Positions 1-6,917 of a DNA stretch of 64,000 nucleotides are shown here, one piece after another. Made by a program: the position numbers and the translations under genes. The stretch lies in the NCBI RefSeq assembly GCF_007990775.1, contig NZ_BJXB01000003.1:255692-319691 (forward strand), given 5' to 3'. The number at the start of each line of letters is the position of its first letter. Position 1 is the stretch's first letter. Source of the DNA: Deinococcus cellulosilyticus NBRC 106333 = KACC 11606 (GTDB taxonomy: Bacteria > Deinococcota > Deinococci > Deinococcales > Deinococcaceae). Under the pieces are notes generated by a model. It had not been told where the DNA came from and did no database searches. It worked only from the letters and a program-made list of their open reading frames with translations.

Positions 1-737
1 CCTCCGGTTTCATCCTGCAGGTCACGCAGGCGGTGCATGTGGTCCAGGCGTTCTGCCAGGGTTTCGATGTGGCCGTACAGCATGGTGGCGTTGGTGTGCA
101 GTCCGATCTGGTGGGCGGTGCGGTGCACATCCAGCCAGTTGTCGGCGTTCACCTTGGCCCGGGCAATCTGCTTGCGGACCCGCTCGGCGAAGATTTCTGC
201 ACCCCCTCCGGGCATGGCGTCCAGACCGGCTTCTTTGAGCTGGGTCAGGACTTCCCGCACGGACAGTTTGGCAATCTTGGTGAAGTGCCAGATTTCGGCT
301 GCAGTCCAGGCTTTCACCTGCACGCCAGGGAAGTTGTCTTTCAGGGCGCGCACCAGTTCCAGGTAGTAACTCCAGGGTTTCCTGGGGTGGTGACCGCTGG
401 AGATGTGGATCTCGGTGAGTCCGGGCTGGTAACGGTCCCGGACAAACTTCAGGACATCGTCGATTTCCCAGTCCCAGGCGCGTTCTTCATTCATGTGGGC
501 AGCGAAGCCACAGAAGGTGCATCCGACATAGCAGATGTTGGTCTGGGACAGGCGCAGGGAGTGCACGTAGTAGGTCTTGTCCCCGAATTTGCGTTCCCGG
601 ACCAGATTGGCAAGGCGGGCAAGGGTGTTGAGGTCCGGGGTGTGGTAGAGCTTGAGCCCCTCTTCAAAGGTCAGCCTCTGTCCCGCTTCCACTTTTTCAG
701 CGATGGGGATGAGCTCGGGGTCGCGGATGAACTTCAT
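1..737 (-). CDS. mqnE: Aminofutalosine synthase MqnE (radical SAM), 3' end outside window
   Basis: Radical-SAM enzyme of the futalosine route to menaquinone. It joins the chorismate-derived enolpyruvyl benzoate to adenosine, using SAM, to give aminofutalosine. About 245 residues are visible. The N-terminus reads MKFIRDPELIPIAEKVEAG, the radical-SAM cluster motif is CYVGCTFCGF near residue 68, and the MqnE-type stretches EIHISSGHHP and LHTNATMLYGH follow. The C-terminus lies beyond the left window edge. The start at 737 is supported by a -10 box TAAGCT ending 6 bases before the ATG, so the gene is probably leaderless. MqnC is the closest alternative, but the HHPRKPWSYY and TNATMLYGH stretches fit MqnE better. 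Confidence 0.88.
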   Translation of the reverse strand, partial: MKFIRDPELIPIAEKVEAGQRLTFEEGLKLYHTPDLNTLARLANLVRERKFGDKTYYVHSLRLSQTNICYVGCTFCGFAAHMNEERAWDWEIDDVLKFVRDRYQPGLTEIHISSGHHPRKPWSYYLELVRALKDNFPGVQVKAWTAAEIWHFTKIAKLSVREVLTQLKEAGLDAMPGGGAEIFAERVRKQIARAKVNADNWLDVHRTAHQIGLHTNATMLYGHIETLAERLDHMHRLRDLQDETG

Positions 738-743
738 GGTGAC

Positions 744-768
744 AGCTTAACACTTTTTAGATCTAAAA
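744..768 (-). promoter_or_regulatory. mqnE promoter with a 14-bp palindrome
   Basis: On the minus strand TAAGCT (744-749) is a -10 box 6 bases upstream of the mqnE ATG. A perfect palindrome TTTTAGATCTAAAA occupies 755-768, inside the -10/-35 spacer, where a bound repressor would block polymerase. The regulator is unknown. Confidence 0.5.
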
Positions 769-778
769 TTCGTGCCTT

Positions 779-982
779 GATTCACAAGCTGGAAGCCGGG
801 GACCAGGGGCCGAGAGCCGAGGGCGGCTTGTGAATCTGAGGCTTTCGCTTTCCACGCTCTTTCCTGCATTGATGCTGTTTTTGAAGTAAACATTCCCCTG
901 AGGTGTTAGAACACTCTTTTGACACCAGCCTGTGTGGAACCTACCTTGCTCTCGGCTCTCGGCTCTCGGCTCTCGGCCTCCC
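779..982. repeat. Heptad-repeat hairpin element, GCTCTCG type
   Basis: This fills most of the 738-1058 intergenic region. A perfect 11-bp inverted repeat GATTCACAAGC (779-789) / GCTTGTGAATC (826-836) flanks GCCGAGAGCCGAGGG units. After about 110 bp of core the complementary unit returns as four tandem GCTCTCG heptads (about 950-977). The facing arms can pair over the core. The same architecture recurs near 46.1 kb and, with other heptads, at 4.4, 5.7, 14.1 and 53.1 kb. I see no coding potential in the core. Confidence 0.6.
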
Positions 983-1006
983 ACTGTTACCCGTGCAGAT
1001 GCATAC

Positions 1007-1052
1007 CAATCATACCAATATGATTGACATGTACCAGCAACAATTTTAGACT
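1007..1052 (+). promoter_or_regulatory. Promoter and inverted-repeat operator of the AbrB-type gene
   Basis: Near-consensus promoter: TTGACA (1024-1029), 17-bp spacer, TAGACT (1047-1052), then 6 bases to the ATG at 1059, so the transcript should be leaderless. An inverted repeat CAATCAT (1007-1013) / ATGATTG (1020-1026) overlaps the -35 box. Autorepression by the AbrB-type product is the natural inference. Confidence 0.7.
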
Positions 1053-1058
1053 GAGTCC

Positions 1059-1274
1059 ATGAGTGACCTGGAAGTGCAATTTTTTGGAACCGTGACCGTG
1101 GGAGAAAGAGGCCAGATTGCCATCCCACAGGAAGCCCGTGAAAAATTCGGTATTCACCCCGGAGACAAGATGCTGGTGGTGTCCAGCCTGTTTGGTGGCA
1201 TCGCTGTGATTCCCGAAAAAATCCTCACCGACATTCTGAAACAGAAATTTCGTGAAGTGCTGGAAGGTGAGTGA
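1059..1274 (+). CDS. AbrB/MazE-type DNA-binding protein
   Basis: A 71-residue protein made almost entirely of one swapped-hairpin AbrB domain. The core reads VTVGERGQIAIPQEAREKFGI followed by PGDKMLVV, the usual pattern of AbrB, SpoVT and MazE N-terminal domains. Such proteins dimerise and bind DNA as transition-state regulators or antitoxins. The start follows a near-consensus promoter by 6 bases. The stop codon overlaps the start of the next gene (GTGA), so the two are translationally coupled. No toxin gene is adjacent, so a regulator of the downstream membrane protein is more likely than an antitoxin. An inverted repeat over the promoter suggests autoregulation. Confidence 0.85.
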   Translation: MSDLEVQFFGTVTVGERGQIAIPQEAREKFGIHPGDKMLVVSSLFGGIAVIPEKILTDILKQKFREVLEGE

Positions 1275-3565
1275 TGTTCAGGAAGTTCGGATCTGACTAC
1301 CGGAGGGTGCTGAAAGAGGAGCTGAAACTGTTCGGCAAGGAGAAAAAACTCTATGCTGCAATGGTCCTGATTTCCATCATTCCCACCATTTACAGTGCAA
1401 CCTACCTTTCGAGCGTCTGGGACCCGTATGCCCAGACCAAGAACCTGCCTGCCGGAATCGTGAATCTGGACCGGGGCACCGTCTTTGAAGGGGAAAAGTA
1501 CAACCTTGGGGAAGACACCCTGGAAGAGATTCGCAAAGATCCCCCCTTCAAGTTCAGGGAATACCGGACCACTGCAGAAGCGCAGGCGGCAGTCGAAAAG
1601 GGAGACATCTACTTCATGGTGGAACTCCCTGCAGACCTCAGTGACCGGGCCATTGCCGGAAGAGCCCAGGCCGACCTGAATGTCACCGTCTCGGAGGGCT
1701 CCAGTTACCTGGCGGCCACCCTCGGCAAACGCTTCACGAATGAACTTGCCAGTGAACTGAACAACAAACTCAGTGAGAAGCGCTGGGAGACCACCCTCAA
1801 AAAACTCGGAACCAGTGCCGATGACATCAAAAAGCTCAAAGATGCAGCTTCAAAACTGGCAGATGGTGCAAAAGAGCTGGAAGATGGCACTCGCAAGCTC
1901 CTGAATGGCACAGACAAACTGGACTCAGGACTGGCAAAAGCCAGCAATGGAAGCAAAGCCCTCACTGAAGGGGCCAACACCATCACAAATGGCGTCACGA
2001 AGCTGACTTCTGGCGTGGGGCAGTTGAGCAGTGGCATCCACACCCTCGCCAGCAAAACCCCCGACCAGAGCAAACTCAAAGCCCTGGAATCTGGAGCAGC
2101 GCAGGTCAAAGAAGGCAACAGCAAACTGGCCTCCAGCATCAAGCAGATGTCTGATTCAGTCACTGCCGATTACCCTCTCTATGCCCCCATGCAGCAGTCT
2201 GCAAAAGGAGCAGGGCAACTTGCTGTTGCCCTGAAGCAGATGTCAGATCAGGTGATCCCTGAAAATCCGCTGTATGAACCCATCCAGCAATCTGCGAAAG
2301 GTGCAGACCAGCTTTCAAAAGGCCTGAAACAGATTTCCAGTCAGGCCAGTGGGACACCCCTCAGCCCCTCCATCACCCAGGCGACTGGAAGTGCCCAGCA
2401 ACTTGCTGCAGGGCTCGCACAGATGGCCACCAGAACCCCCGAACAGAACCCCCTGGATGCTCCCCTCACCCAGCTCAGCACCAGTGCCCAGCAACTTGCA
2501 GAGGGACTGCAGAAAATGGCTGCCCAGGTGCCAGAAAAGAACCCTCTGGATGCTCCTCTGACCCAGCTTGAAAAAGGATCAAATGACCTGAGCAAAGGGG
2601 CAACCAGCCTCAGCAGTGGGGTTTCCAGCCTGACCGGTGGCATGCAGCAGATCACGGACGCCCTGAAACTCATGGACAGCAAGACCCCCAGAAGTGGCGA
2701 CCTGAGCAAACTGAACAGTGGCATCAAAACCCTGCGTGACAGAACAGCAGAACTGTCCAGTGGTCTGGCACAGCTGAAAGACGGCGCAGATCAGGTGAAA
2801 GACGGCAACACCGACCTTCTTGCTGGAGCAAAGAAACTGGCTGATGGTGCAAAAGAACTCGCCAGCAAAATTCCTGATGTTGAAAAACCTGATGCCAGAG
2901 CGGAATTCCTTGCTGTTTCTTTTGAGGTGCAGGAGAAGACGGTCAACAAGGTGGGCAACAATGGCAGTGCCTTCGCTCCCTATTTCATGTCCCTGTCTCT
3001 GTGGATGGGTGCCCTCCTGACCAGTTTCATCTTCAGGCTGCGGGTGCTGCCCGAGAACGTGCGGGACACCAGCCGTTTTCCCAAAGTCCTGGCAAAGAGC
3101 ACCCTGCCTTTCATTGCTGTGGTGATCCAGGGCCTGCTTCTGGCCCTCACCATGCGCCTGGGGCTCAAACTGGCTGTGCCCAACCCGGCCACCTTCTATG
3201 GGCTGTTGCTGCTCGGAAGCATGAGCATGTTCGGCATCATCATCCTGCTGATCATGGTGCTCGGAGACGCAGGGCGCATGTTCGCCATGATCCTGCTGGT
3301 GCTGCAACTTGCCTCTGCTGGGGGTGCCTACCCGGTGGAACTGGCCCCTGAACTCTTCCAGAAACTTCACCAGTATCTGCCCATCACGGACCTGGTCAAA
3401 GCCCTCAGGGCCTTCCTCTTCGGGGCCTACGACAGCAACTACATGCTCTATGTGGGACGCATGATTCTGCTGGGTCTGGGAGCATTCCTGATCACCGTGC
3501 TGCTTGCAGGCCGCATGTACCGCTACGTGCCTGAGCATGAGTACACGCCACCCATCGAGGCGTAA
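1271..3565 (+). CDS. YhgE/Pip-family membrane protein (ABC-2 permease-like) with coiled repeats
   Basis: A 764-residue protein of the YhgE/Pip type. One membrane segment near residues 28-50 (YAAMVLISIIPTIYSATYL) is followed by a very long extracytoplasmic part rich in GA..L..G..KL coiled repeats, then five to six C-terminal membrane segments of ABC-2 permease type (from about residue 575). Residues 290-440 contain about five related blocks centred on ENPL..P..Q.S..AQQLA. The family includes the lactococcal phage-infection protein and type VII-like secretion accessory proteins; no transport substrate can be inferred here. The start GTG at 1271 overlaps the upstream stop; an ATG one codon later is equally possible. 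Co-transcribed with the AbrB-type gene. Confidence 0.8.
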   Translation: MMFRKFGSDYRRVLKEELKLFGKEKKLYAAMVLISIIPTIYSATYLSSVWDPYAQTKNLPAGIVNLDRGTVFEGEKYNLGEDTLEEIRKDPPFKFREYRTTAEAQAAVEKGDIYFMVELPADLSDRAIAGRAQADLNVTVSEGSSYLAATLGKRFTNELASELNNKLSEKRWETTLKKLGTSADDIKKLKDAASKLADGAKELEDGTRKLLNGTDKLDSGLAKASNGSKALTEGANTITNGVTKLTSGVGQLSSGIHTLASKTPDQSKLKALESGAAQVKEGNSKLASSIKQMSDSVTADYPLYAPMQQSAKGAGQLAVALKQMSDQVIPENPLYEPIQQSAKGADQLSKGLKQISSQASGTPLSPSITQATGSAQQLAAGLAQMATRTPEQNPLDAPLTQLSTSAQQLAEGLQKMAAQVPEKNPLDAPLTQLEKGSNDLSKGATSLSSGVSSLTGGMQQITDALKLMDSKTPRSGDLSKLNSGIKTLRDRTAELSSGLAQLKDGADQVKDGNTDLLAGAKKLADGAKELASKIPDVEKPDARAEFLAVSFEVQEKTVNKVGNNGSAFAPYFMSLSLWMGALLTSFIFRLRVLPENVRDTSRFPKVLAKSTLPFIAVVIQGLLLALTMRLGLKLAVPNPATFYGLLLLGSMSMFGIIILLIMVLGDAGRMFAMILLVLQLASAGGAYPVELAPELFQKLHQYLPITDLVKALRAFLFGAYDSNYMLYVGRMILLGLGAFLITVLLAGRMYRYVPEHEYTPPIEA

Positions 3566-3596
3566 CAGCGTTCTGCAGGGTGAAGGGTTTTTAAAG

Positions 3597-3667
3597 TAAG
3601 GAATCCTTAACCGAAGTTCAGGAAACTGTCAGAGACTCTCTTTAGACTGAGAGACACATAGGAGGTG
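3597..3667 (+). promoter_or_regulatory. Control region of the 39-residue membrane peptide
   Basis: A palindrome TAAGGA-A-TCCTTA (3597-3609) precedes a -10-like TAGACT (3643-3648). A strong ribosome-binding site AGGAGGTG (3660-3667) lies 7 bases before the GTG at 3675. No good -35 box is visible, so the promoter is less sure than the ribosome-binding site. Confidence 0.45.
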
Positions 3668-3674
3668 AGCATCT

Positions 3675-3794
3675 GTGCTCGAAGCTGTTCTGTTGATTCT
3701 CCTGCTGGGTGTGGTGGTGGTCGCTTCGACAAGCTCACCCACACAAGAACCCGAAAAAGTCTACGTTCCAGTGCGCAGCAAGCGTCGTCGTTAA
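3675..3794 (+). CDS. Small single-pass membrane protein (39 aa)
   Basis: A short ORF starting GTG behind the strong site AGGAGGTG at a spacing of 7. The product begins MLEAVLLILLLGVVVVAS, one hydrophobic segment of about 17 residues, followed by a short polar stretch with PTQEPEKVYVPVRS and a basic tail KRRR. By the positive-inside rule the tail faces the cytoplasm. A hairpin terminator starts 27 bases after the stop, so this is a complete single-gene unit. No function is recognised. The strong initiation signals make translation likely. Confidence 0.65.
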   Translation: MLEAVLLILLLGVVVVASTSSPTQEPEKVYVPVRSKRRR

Positions 3795-3820
3795 CCTTCG
3801 AAATTCTCCACTGTCTAGAA

Positions 3821-3852
3821 CCCCACCAGCAAACTGGTGGGGGGCGTTTTTT
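3821..3852 (+). terminator. Rho-independent terminator
   Basis: Stem CCCCACCAG / CTGGTGGGG with loop CAAA, followed by GGCGTTTTTT. It ends the unit containing the 39-residue membrane peptide. Confidence 0.85.
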
Positions 3853-3881
3853 GGATGCAGGTTTTGGTGTTCAGGTTTTGG

Positions 3882-3908
3882 TGTAGGGGTGGGCCGCTGG
3901 CTCACCCC
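3882..3908 (+). repeat. TGTAGGGG hairpin repeat, copy 1
   Basis: TGTAGGGG, then a hairpin with stem GGGGTGGGCC / GGCTCACCCC and loop GCT. It lies between the convergent ends of the 39-residue gene and the DinB-like gene. Related copies sit at 11686 and 24508. In the 24508 copy a T-A pair of the stem is replaced by C-G, which suggests the folded form matters. Confidence 0.65.
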
Positions 3909-3915
3909 CGATGGA

Positions 3916-4353
3916 TCACGCCAGTTTCAGGTAGAGCCCGAGTTCAGCCCTCAGGGCATGCATGCGGTTGATCAGTTCCATGGTCAGGGCCACAGCGGTT
4001 TTGGGTTCACCCAGGGCATTTCTCAGTTCGCGGGTCTTCATGTCGATTTCGGGCAGGCGCAGGAAAGCACTCCTGAACGCCAGCAAACCCACCTGCAGGT
4101 ACTTTGCCAGGGCTTCTGGGGTGTGGGCGTCCTGATCTCCCTGGGCGGTCCTGAGGACATCCTCATCAGAAGCACCACTGAGCATGAGGGCGTAAGCCTC
4201 GGGCAGGGCACACAGCCTGCGCACCAGGGCCAGCAGGGAATCGGCCCCTGCATGGGGTTTGAACTCAGGTTTCTCCACCCAGTGCTGGTGGAGGTCACTT
4301 AAAATGCCTGCTTCAAGGGTTCCCAGTTCATTGAGCCAGAAATTGTGGTTCAT
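3916..4353 (-). CDS. DinB-like (DinB/YfiT four-helix) protein
   Basis: About 145 residues, all-helical, starting MNHNFWLNELGTLEAG. Size and helical pattern fit the DinB/YfiT-like superfamily, metal-binding four-helix proteins (some are thiol transferases) common and multiplied in Deinococcus. The metal-ligand histidines are not obvious, so the family call is tentative. The ATG at 4353 is chosen because a -10 box TAGAAT ends 7 bases upstream (leaderless); the in-frame ATG at 4362 would overlap that box. A second DinB-like gene lies at 9048-9413. Confidence 0.5.
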   Translation of the reverse strand: MNHNFWLNELGTLEAGILSDLHQHWVEKPEFKPHAGADSLLALVRRLCALPEAYALMLSGASDEDVLRTAQGDQDAHTPEALAKYLQVGLLAFRSAFLRLPEIDMKTRELRNALGEPKTAVALTMELINRMHALRAELGLYLKLA

Positions 4354-4409
4354 GGGGAACATTCTAAAGGGAGGGAAGGATAAAGTCGCTGCTCTGGTGC
4401 TGGGAAGAG

Positions 4410-4564
4410 CCGTCAGCCATCAGTGGTCAGCTGTCAGCTCAAAAGCTCTTGCGTGCTGAGGGTATCAAGTAGAGAAGCAGACCTGTCCAACACAGCTTGC
4501 GCCTCTGTTGCCTGGCGCAAGCGCACCGGGTGATCTTTTGCTGATGGCTGACCGCTGATCGCCC
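4410..4564. repeat. Heptad-repeat hairpin element, GCTGANN type
   Basis: This occupies most of the 4363-4612 gap. The left arm (4410-4440) is the complement of GCTGACA/GCTGACC/GCTGACG-type heptads; the right arm (4538-4563) reads in the opposite orientation. GTCAGCCATCAG at 4412-4423 is a perfect 12-bp complement of CTGATGGCTGAC at 4541-4552. About 100 bp of core lies between, containing its own small inverted repeat (CTTGCGCC / GGCGCAAG). No coding potential. Confidence 0.65.
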
Positions 4565-4612
4565 ACAACATCAGCAATTCCCGATTTTGCATGGAAATCC
4601 GCCTCAGCTGTT

Positions 4613-5653
4613 TCAGTCATCCACCAGATAACTCGGGGGTGGAGGAGGGGCGGGGGGTTCCAACTGGGTCAGTTCTCCCACATGGGGAATCCCGGCCACA
4701 AAGAGGGCTGTTTTCAGTTGCTGGATGATTTTGAGCAGGTACATCAGGACAGCATCTGGCCCTTTCAGTGCGGGTTGCACCAGTGGTCTGGCAATTGCGC
4801 ACACCTGGGCTCCCAGCATCAGGCACTTTGCCACATCCAGCCCGGACCGGATGCCCCCAGAGGCAATCAGGGGCATGTGGGGCAGAACTTCGCGGGTTTC
4901 TGTGAGGGCCTTTGCGGTGGGGATGCCCACCTCTCCCAGATCAGGCTGGGTGATCTGCCCGTTTGCCACCAGATCCTCTACCCGTGCCCAGCTTGTTCCC
5001 CCTGCCCCTGCCACGTCAATGGCAGCAAAAGGAATGTGACGGATCTGCTCGGCAGTGGTGCGACCAATGCCATGCCCGACCTCCTTGAGCAGGATCGGGA
5101 ACCAGCTTTTTTTCACCAGGGTCTCCATGACTTCAGTGATGCCCTGGAAATTCGTGTCCCCTCCGGTCTGCATCGCTTCCTGCAAGGGGTTGGTGTGCAG
5201 GGCCAGACCGTCTGCCTTCACTGCACCGATGGCCTTGATGATGTGCGAGGTGGTGTAGCCCTTCACAAACTGGGCCACCCCCAGGTTTCCGATCAGCAGG
5301 ATGTCCGGGGCATGTTCCCGCACCTGGAAGCTGTAACTCGCCTCTGGGTGCTCCAGCATCACCCGCTGTGACCCGAGCATCATGCCGATGCCGAGTTCCT
5401 GGGCAGCGAGGGCCAGATTGCGGTTGATGCGGGCAGCATGTTCGGTGCCCCCGGTCATGGCCCCGATGAGGAGGGGCGCACTCAGCGGTTTCCCCATGAA
5501 AGTGCATCGCAGGTCCACATCGTTTAAATTCAATTCCGGCAGTGCCCGGTAGGGCCAGGACACCTGCTCCAGACCGGTCTTGACGGTCTGGTACTGCGAA
5601 TCTTCCCGCAGGCAGGCTTCCAGATGCTTCAATTTGCGATCCTGCATCGTCAT
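4613..5653 (-). CDS. fni: Isopentenyl-diphosphate delta-isomerase, type 2 (FMN)
   Basis: Interconverts isopentenyl and dimethylallyl diphosphate with reduced FMN and Mg2+, feeding carotenoid and menaquinone synthesis. The 346 residues match the family length. Diagnostic stretches: RKLKHLEACLRE at the N-terminus, LLIGAMTGGTE (residues 61-71), MMLGSQRVMLE, DGLALHTNPLQEAMQTGGDTNF with the substrate-binding HxNxxQE, LLKEVGHGIG, DVAGAGGTSWARVE and LIASGGIRSGLDVAKCL for the FMN phosphate. The start has no good ribosome-binding site and is probably leaderless. The tail is proline-rich (PPAPPPPPS), which is unusual but lies outside the barrel. Confidence 0.95.
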   Translation of the reverse strand: MTMQDRKLKHLEACLREDSQYQTVKTGLEQVSWPYRALPELNLNDVDLRCTFMGKPLSAPLLIGAMTGGTEHAARINRNLALAAQELGIGMMLGSQRVMLEHPEASYSFQVREHAPDILLIGNLGVAQFVKGYTTSHIIKAIGAVKADGLALHTNPLQEAMQTGGDTNFQGITEVMETLVKKSWFPILLKEVGHGIGRTTAEQIRHIPFAAIDVAGAGGTSWARVEDLVANGQITQPDLGEVGIPTAKALTETREVLPHMPLIASGGIRSGLDVAKCLMLGAQVCAIARPLVQPALKGPDAVLMYLLKIIQQLKTALFVAGIPHVGELTQLEPPAPPPPPSYLVDD

Positions 5654-5745
5654 GGCCCCAGTATTTCACGGAAGACACGACAGGAATCTTATTCCGGCTT
5701 ACAGCACCAGGTCAGGCTCGCTGGGAGGCAATGTCGCCTTCAAGA

Positions 5746-5904
5746 GCCATCAGCCATCAGCTGTCAGCTTTTGGGCAGACCGGAGCGACATCAACAGCCT
5801 GAAGAACAACGAACTTTTTTGCAACAAGCCCAATCCCTTGTTCTGGCTGCCACAGTTCAGGATCATCTTTTGCTGATCGCTGACCGCTGACTGCTGAACG
5901 CTCC
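5746..5904. repeat. Heptad-repeat hairpin element, GCTGANN type
   Basis: This fills the gap between the fni start and the next minus-strand stop. The left arm AGCCATCAGCCATCAGCTGT (5746-5765) faces the right arm at 5867-5904, which holds four consecutive heptads GCTGATC, GCTGACC, GCTGACT, GCTGAAC. The core is about 95 bp. The junction string ATCTTTTGCTGAT is shared with the element at 4410, so the two are copies of one family. Confidence 0.65.
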
Positions 5905-5907
5905 TTG

Positions 5908-6720
5908 TCACAGCAACTCACGCACCAGATTGACCGCCACCCAGCCCAGCGGAGCATGTTCCAGACCCCACAACTGGCTGAGCCGTTCTCTGCGGGTGGC
6001 AGGGAGGTGGGTCCACTGTTTGAGGGCCTCCCGGTGCACTTTCACGCTTTCTTGTCGCAGATAGAAGATGCTGCCCTGCCTGAAACCTGCCTCCACGGCG
6101 ATCCTTGCGCGTTTCTCCTGCTGGGTGAGGCTCAGGCCCCGGGTTGCAGCAAGCAGGGCAGGTGCTTCCTCAGGATGTCTGAGGGCAAACAGTTCATCCA
6201 GAGCCCCAAGAATTCTCGGGGAACTCAGGCTCAGACGGTTTTGCAGGTATTCGGGATAGCGGCATTCACTCAGGAACATCTGCTCTGGCGGCATGTGCAG
6301 CGGGACCACATGTGACAGAAACACTTCACGGGACACCAGCAGGGCATGAATCAGGTCGGCCTGCCTGTTCAGGGGAAGGTCTTTCAGAATCTTTTGGGCC
6401 TGCTCTTTCAGGAGGCCAGCATCCATGGTCGCCATGCTGTTTTGCTGTCTGTGCAGCAGGCGCGTGGGATCGTATTCAATGCGGGCTTCGGCCAGCAGGC
6501 CTGTTGGAAATCCACCAAGTTCCAGCACGTCGTAGGGAAACAGGTGAAAAACCACGCCGCCACGCAATTCACGGGTGGCTTCGCTGACCTTGCGGTCCAC
6601 CACCAGCAGTTGCGGGATGCTCCCTGCCCAGGGGTGCGGTCCGTCGTAACTGCCCACCCGGGCAACGGCGCGCACGGACCTGCGTTCGATGGTTTCCCTC
6701 AGGGTGTCCTCTAGAATCAT
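5908..6720 (-). CDS. Nucleotidyltransferase-fold-like protein of unknown function
   Basis: A 270-residue soluble protein. Residues 16-45 (VRAVARVGSYDGPHPWAGSI, then QLLVVDR) resemble the GS-Y...S-D-DLLVV core of minimal nucleotidyltransferases, but the catalytic Asp pair is missing, so activity is doubtful. The rest is helical with no recognised motif. The ribosome-binding site AGGAG lies 9 bases before the ATG. It lies downstream of the HerA-like gene on the same strand but is separated from it by a terminator. NurA, the usual HerA partner, was considered, but the DGS-type motifs of NurA are absent. Confidence 0.4.
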   Translation of the reverse strand: MILEDTLRETIERRSVRAVARVGSYDGPHPWAGSIPQLLVVDRKVSEATRELRGGVVFHLFPYDVLELGGFPTGLLAEARIEYDPTRLLHRQQNSMATMDAGLLKEQAQKILKDLPLNRQADLIHALLVSREVFLSHVVPLHMPPEQMFLSECRYPEYLQNRLSLSSPRILGALDELFALRHPEEAPALLAATRGLSLTQQEKRARIAVEAGFRQGSIFYLRQESVKVHREALKQWTHLPATRRERLSQLWGLEHAPLGWVAVNLVRELL

Positions 6721-6862
6721 TCACGCTCCTGTCACACCAGTCTGGACCTTGCCAGGGCTCCCTTCAAGGGCCTGGCCTGTGGGCCGGTGTGTTGATCAGA
6801 TGGGATGCATTGTATCCCTGCAGGAAGCTGGGGTCTGTTGATCAAACTCCATTTGCAGGTTT

Positions 6863-6900
6863 CAAAAATTGCTCAGGCGAGGGAAGGTTCCTCGCCTGAG
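6863..6900 (-). terminator. Rho-independent terminator of the HerA-like gene
   Basis: On the minus strand: stem CTCAGGCGAGG / CCTCGCCTGAG with a 7-base loop, then CAATTTTT. Perfect 11-bp stem. Confidence 0.88.
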
Positions 6901-6917
6901 GGAGGTTCAGAAAAAGG

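Noticed and set aside
763..1128. Minus-strand ORF across the first heptad element
   Set aside because: It runs through the repeat arms, overlaps the AbrB start region and has no initiation signal.
1059..3565. Toxin-antitoxin module
   Set aside because: The AbrB/MazE-like gene has no small toxin next to it; the partner is a 764-residue membrane protein.
5908..6720. Gene as NurA nuclease, partner of HerA
   Set aside because: No DGS-type N-terminal motif or other NurA acidic motifs; resembles a degenerate nucleotidyltransferase core instead.
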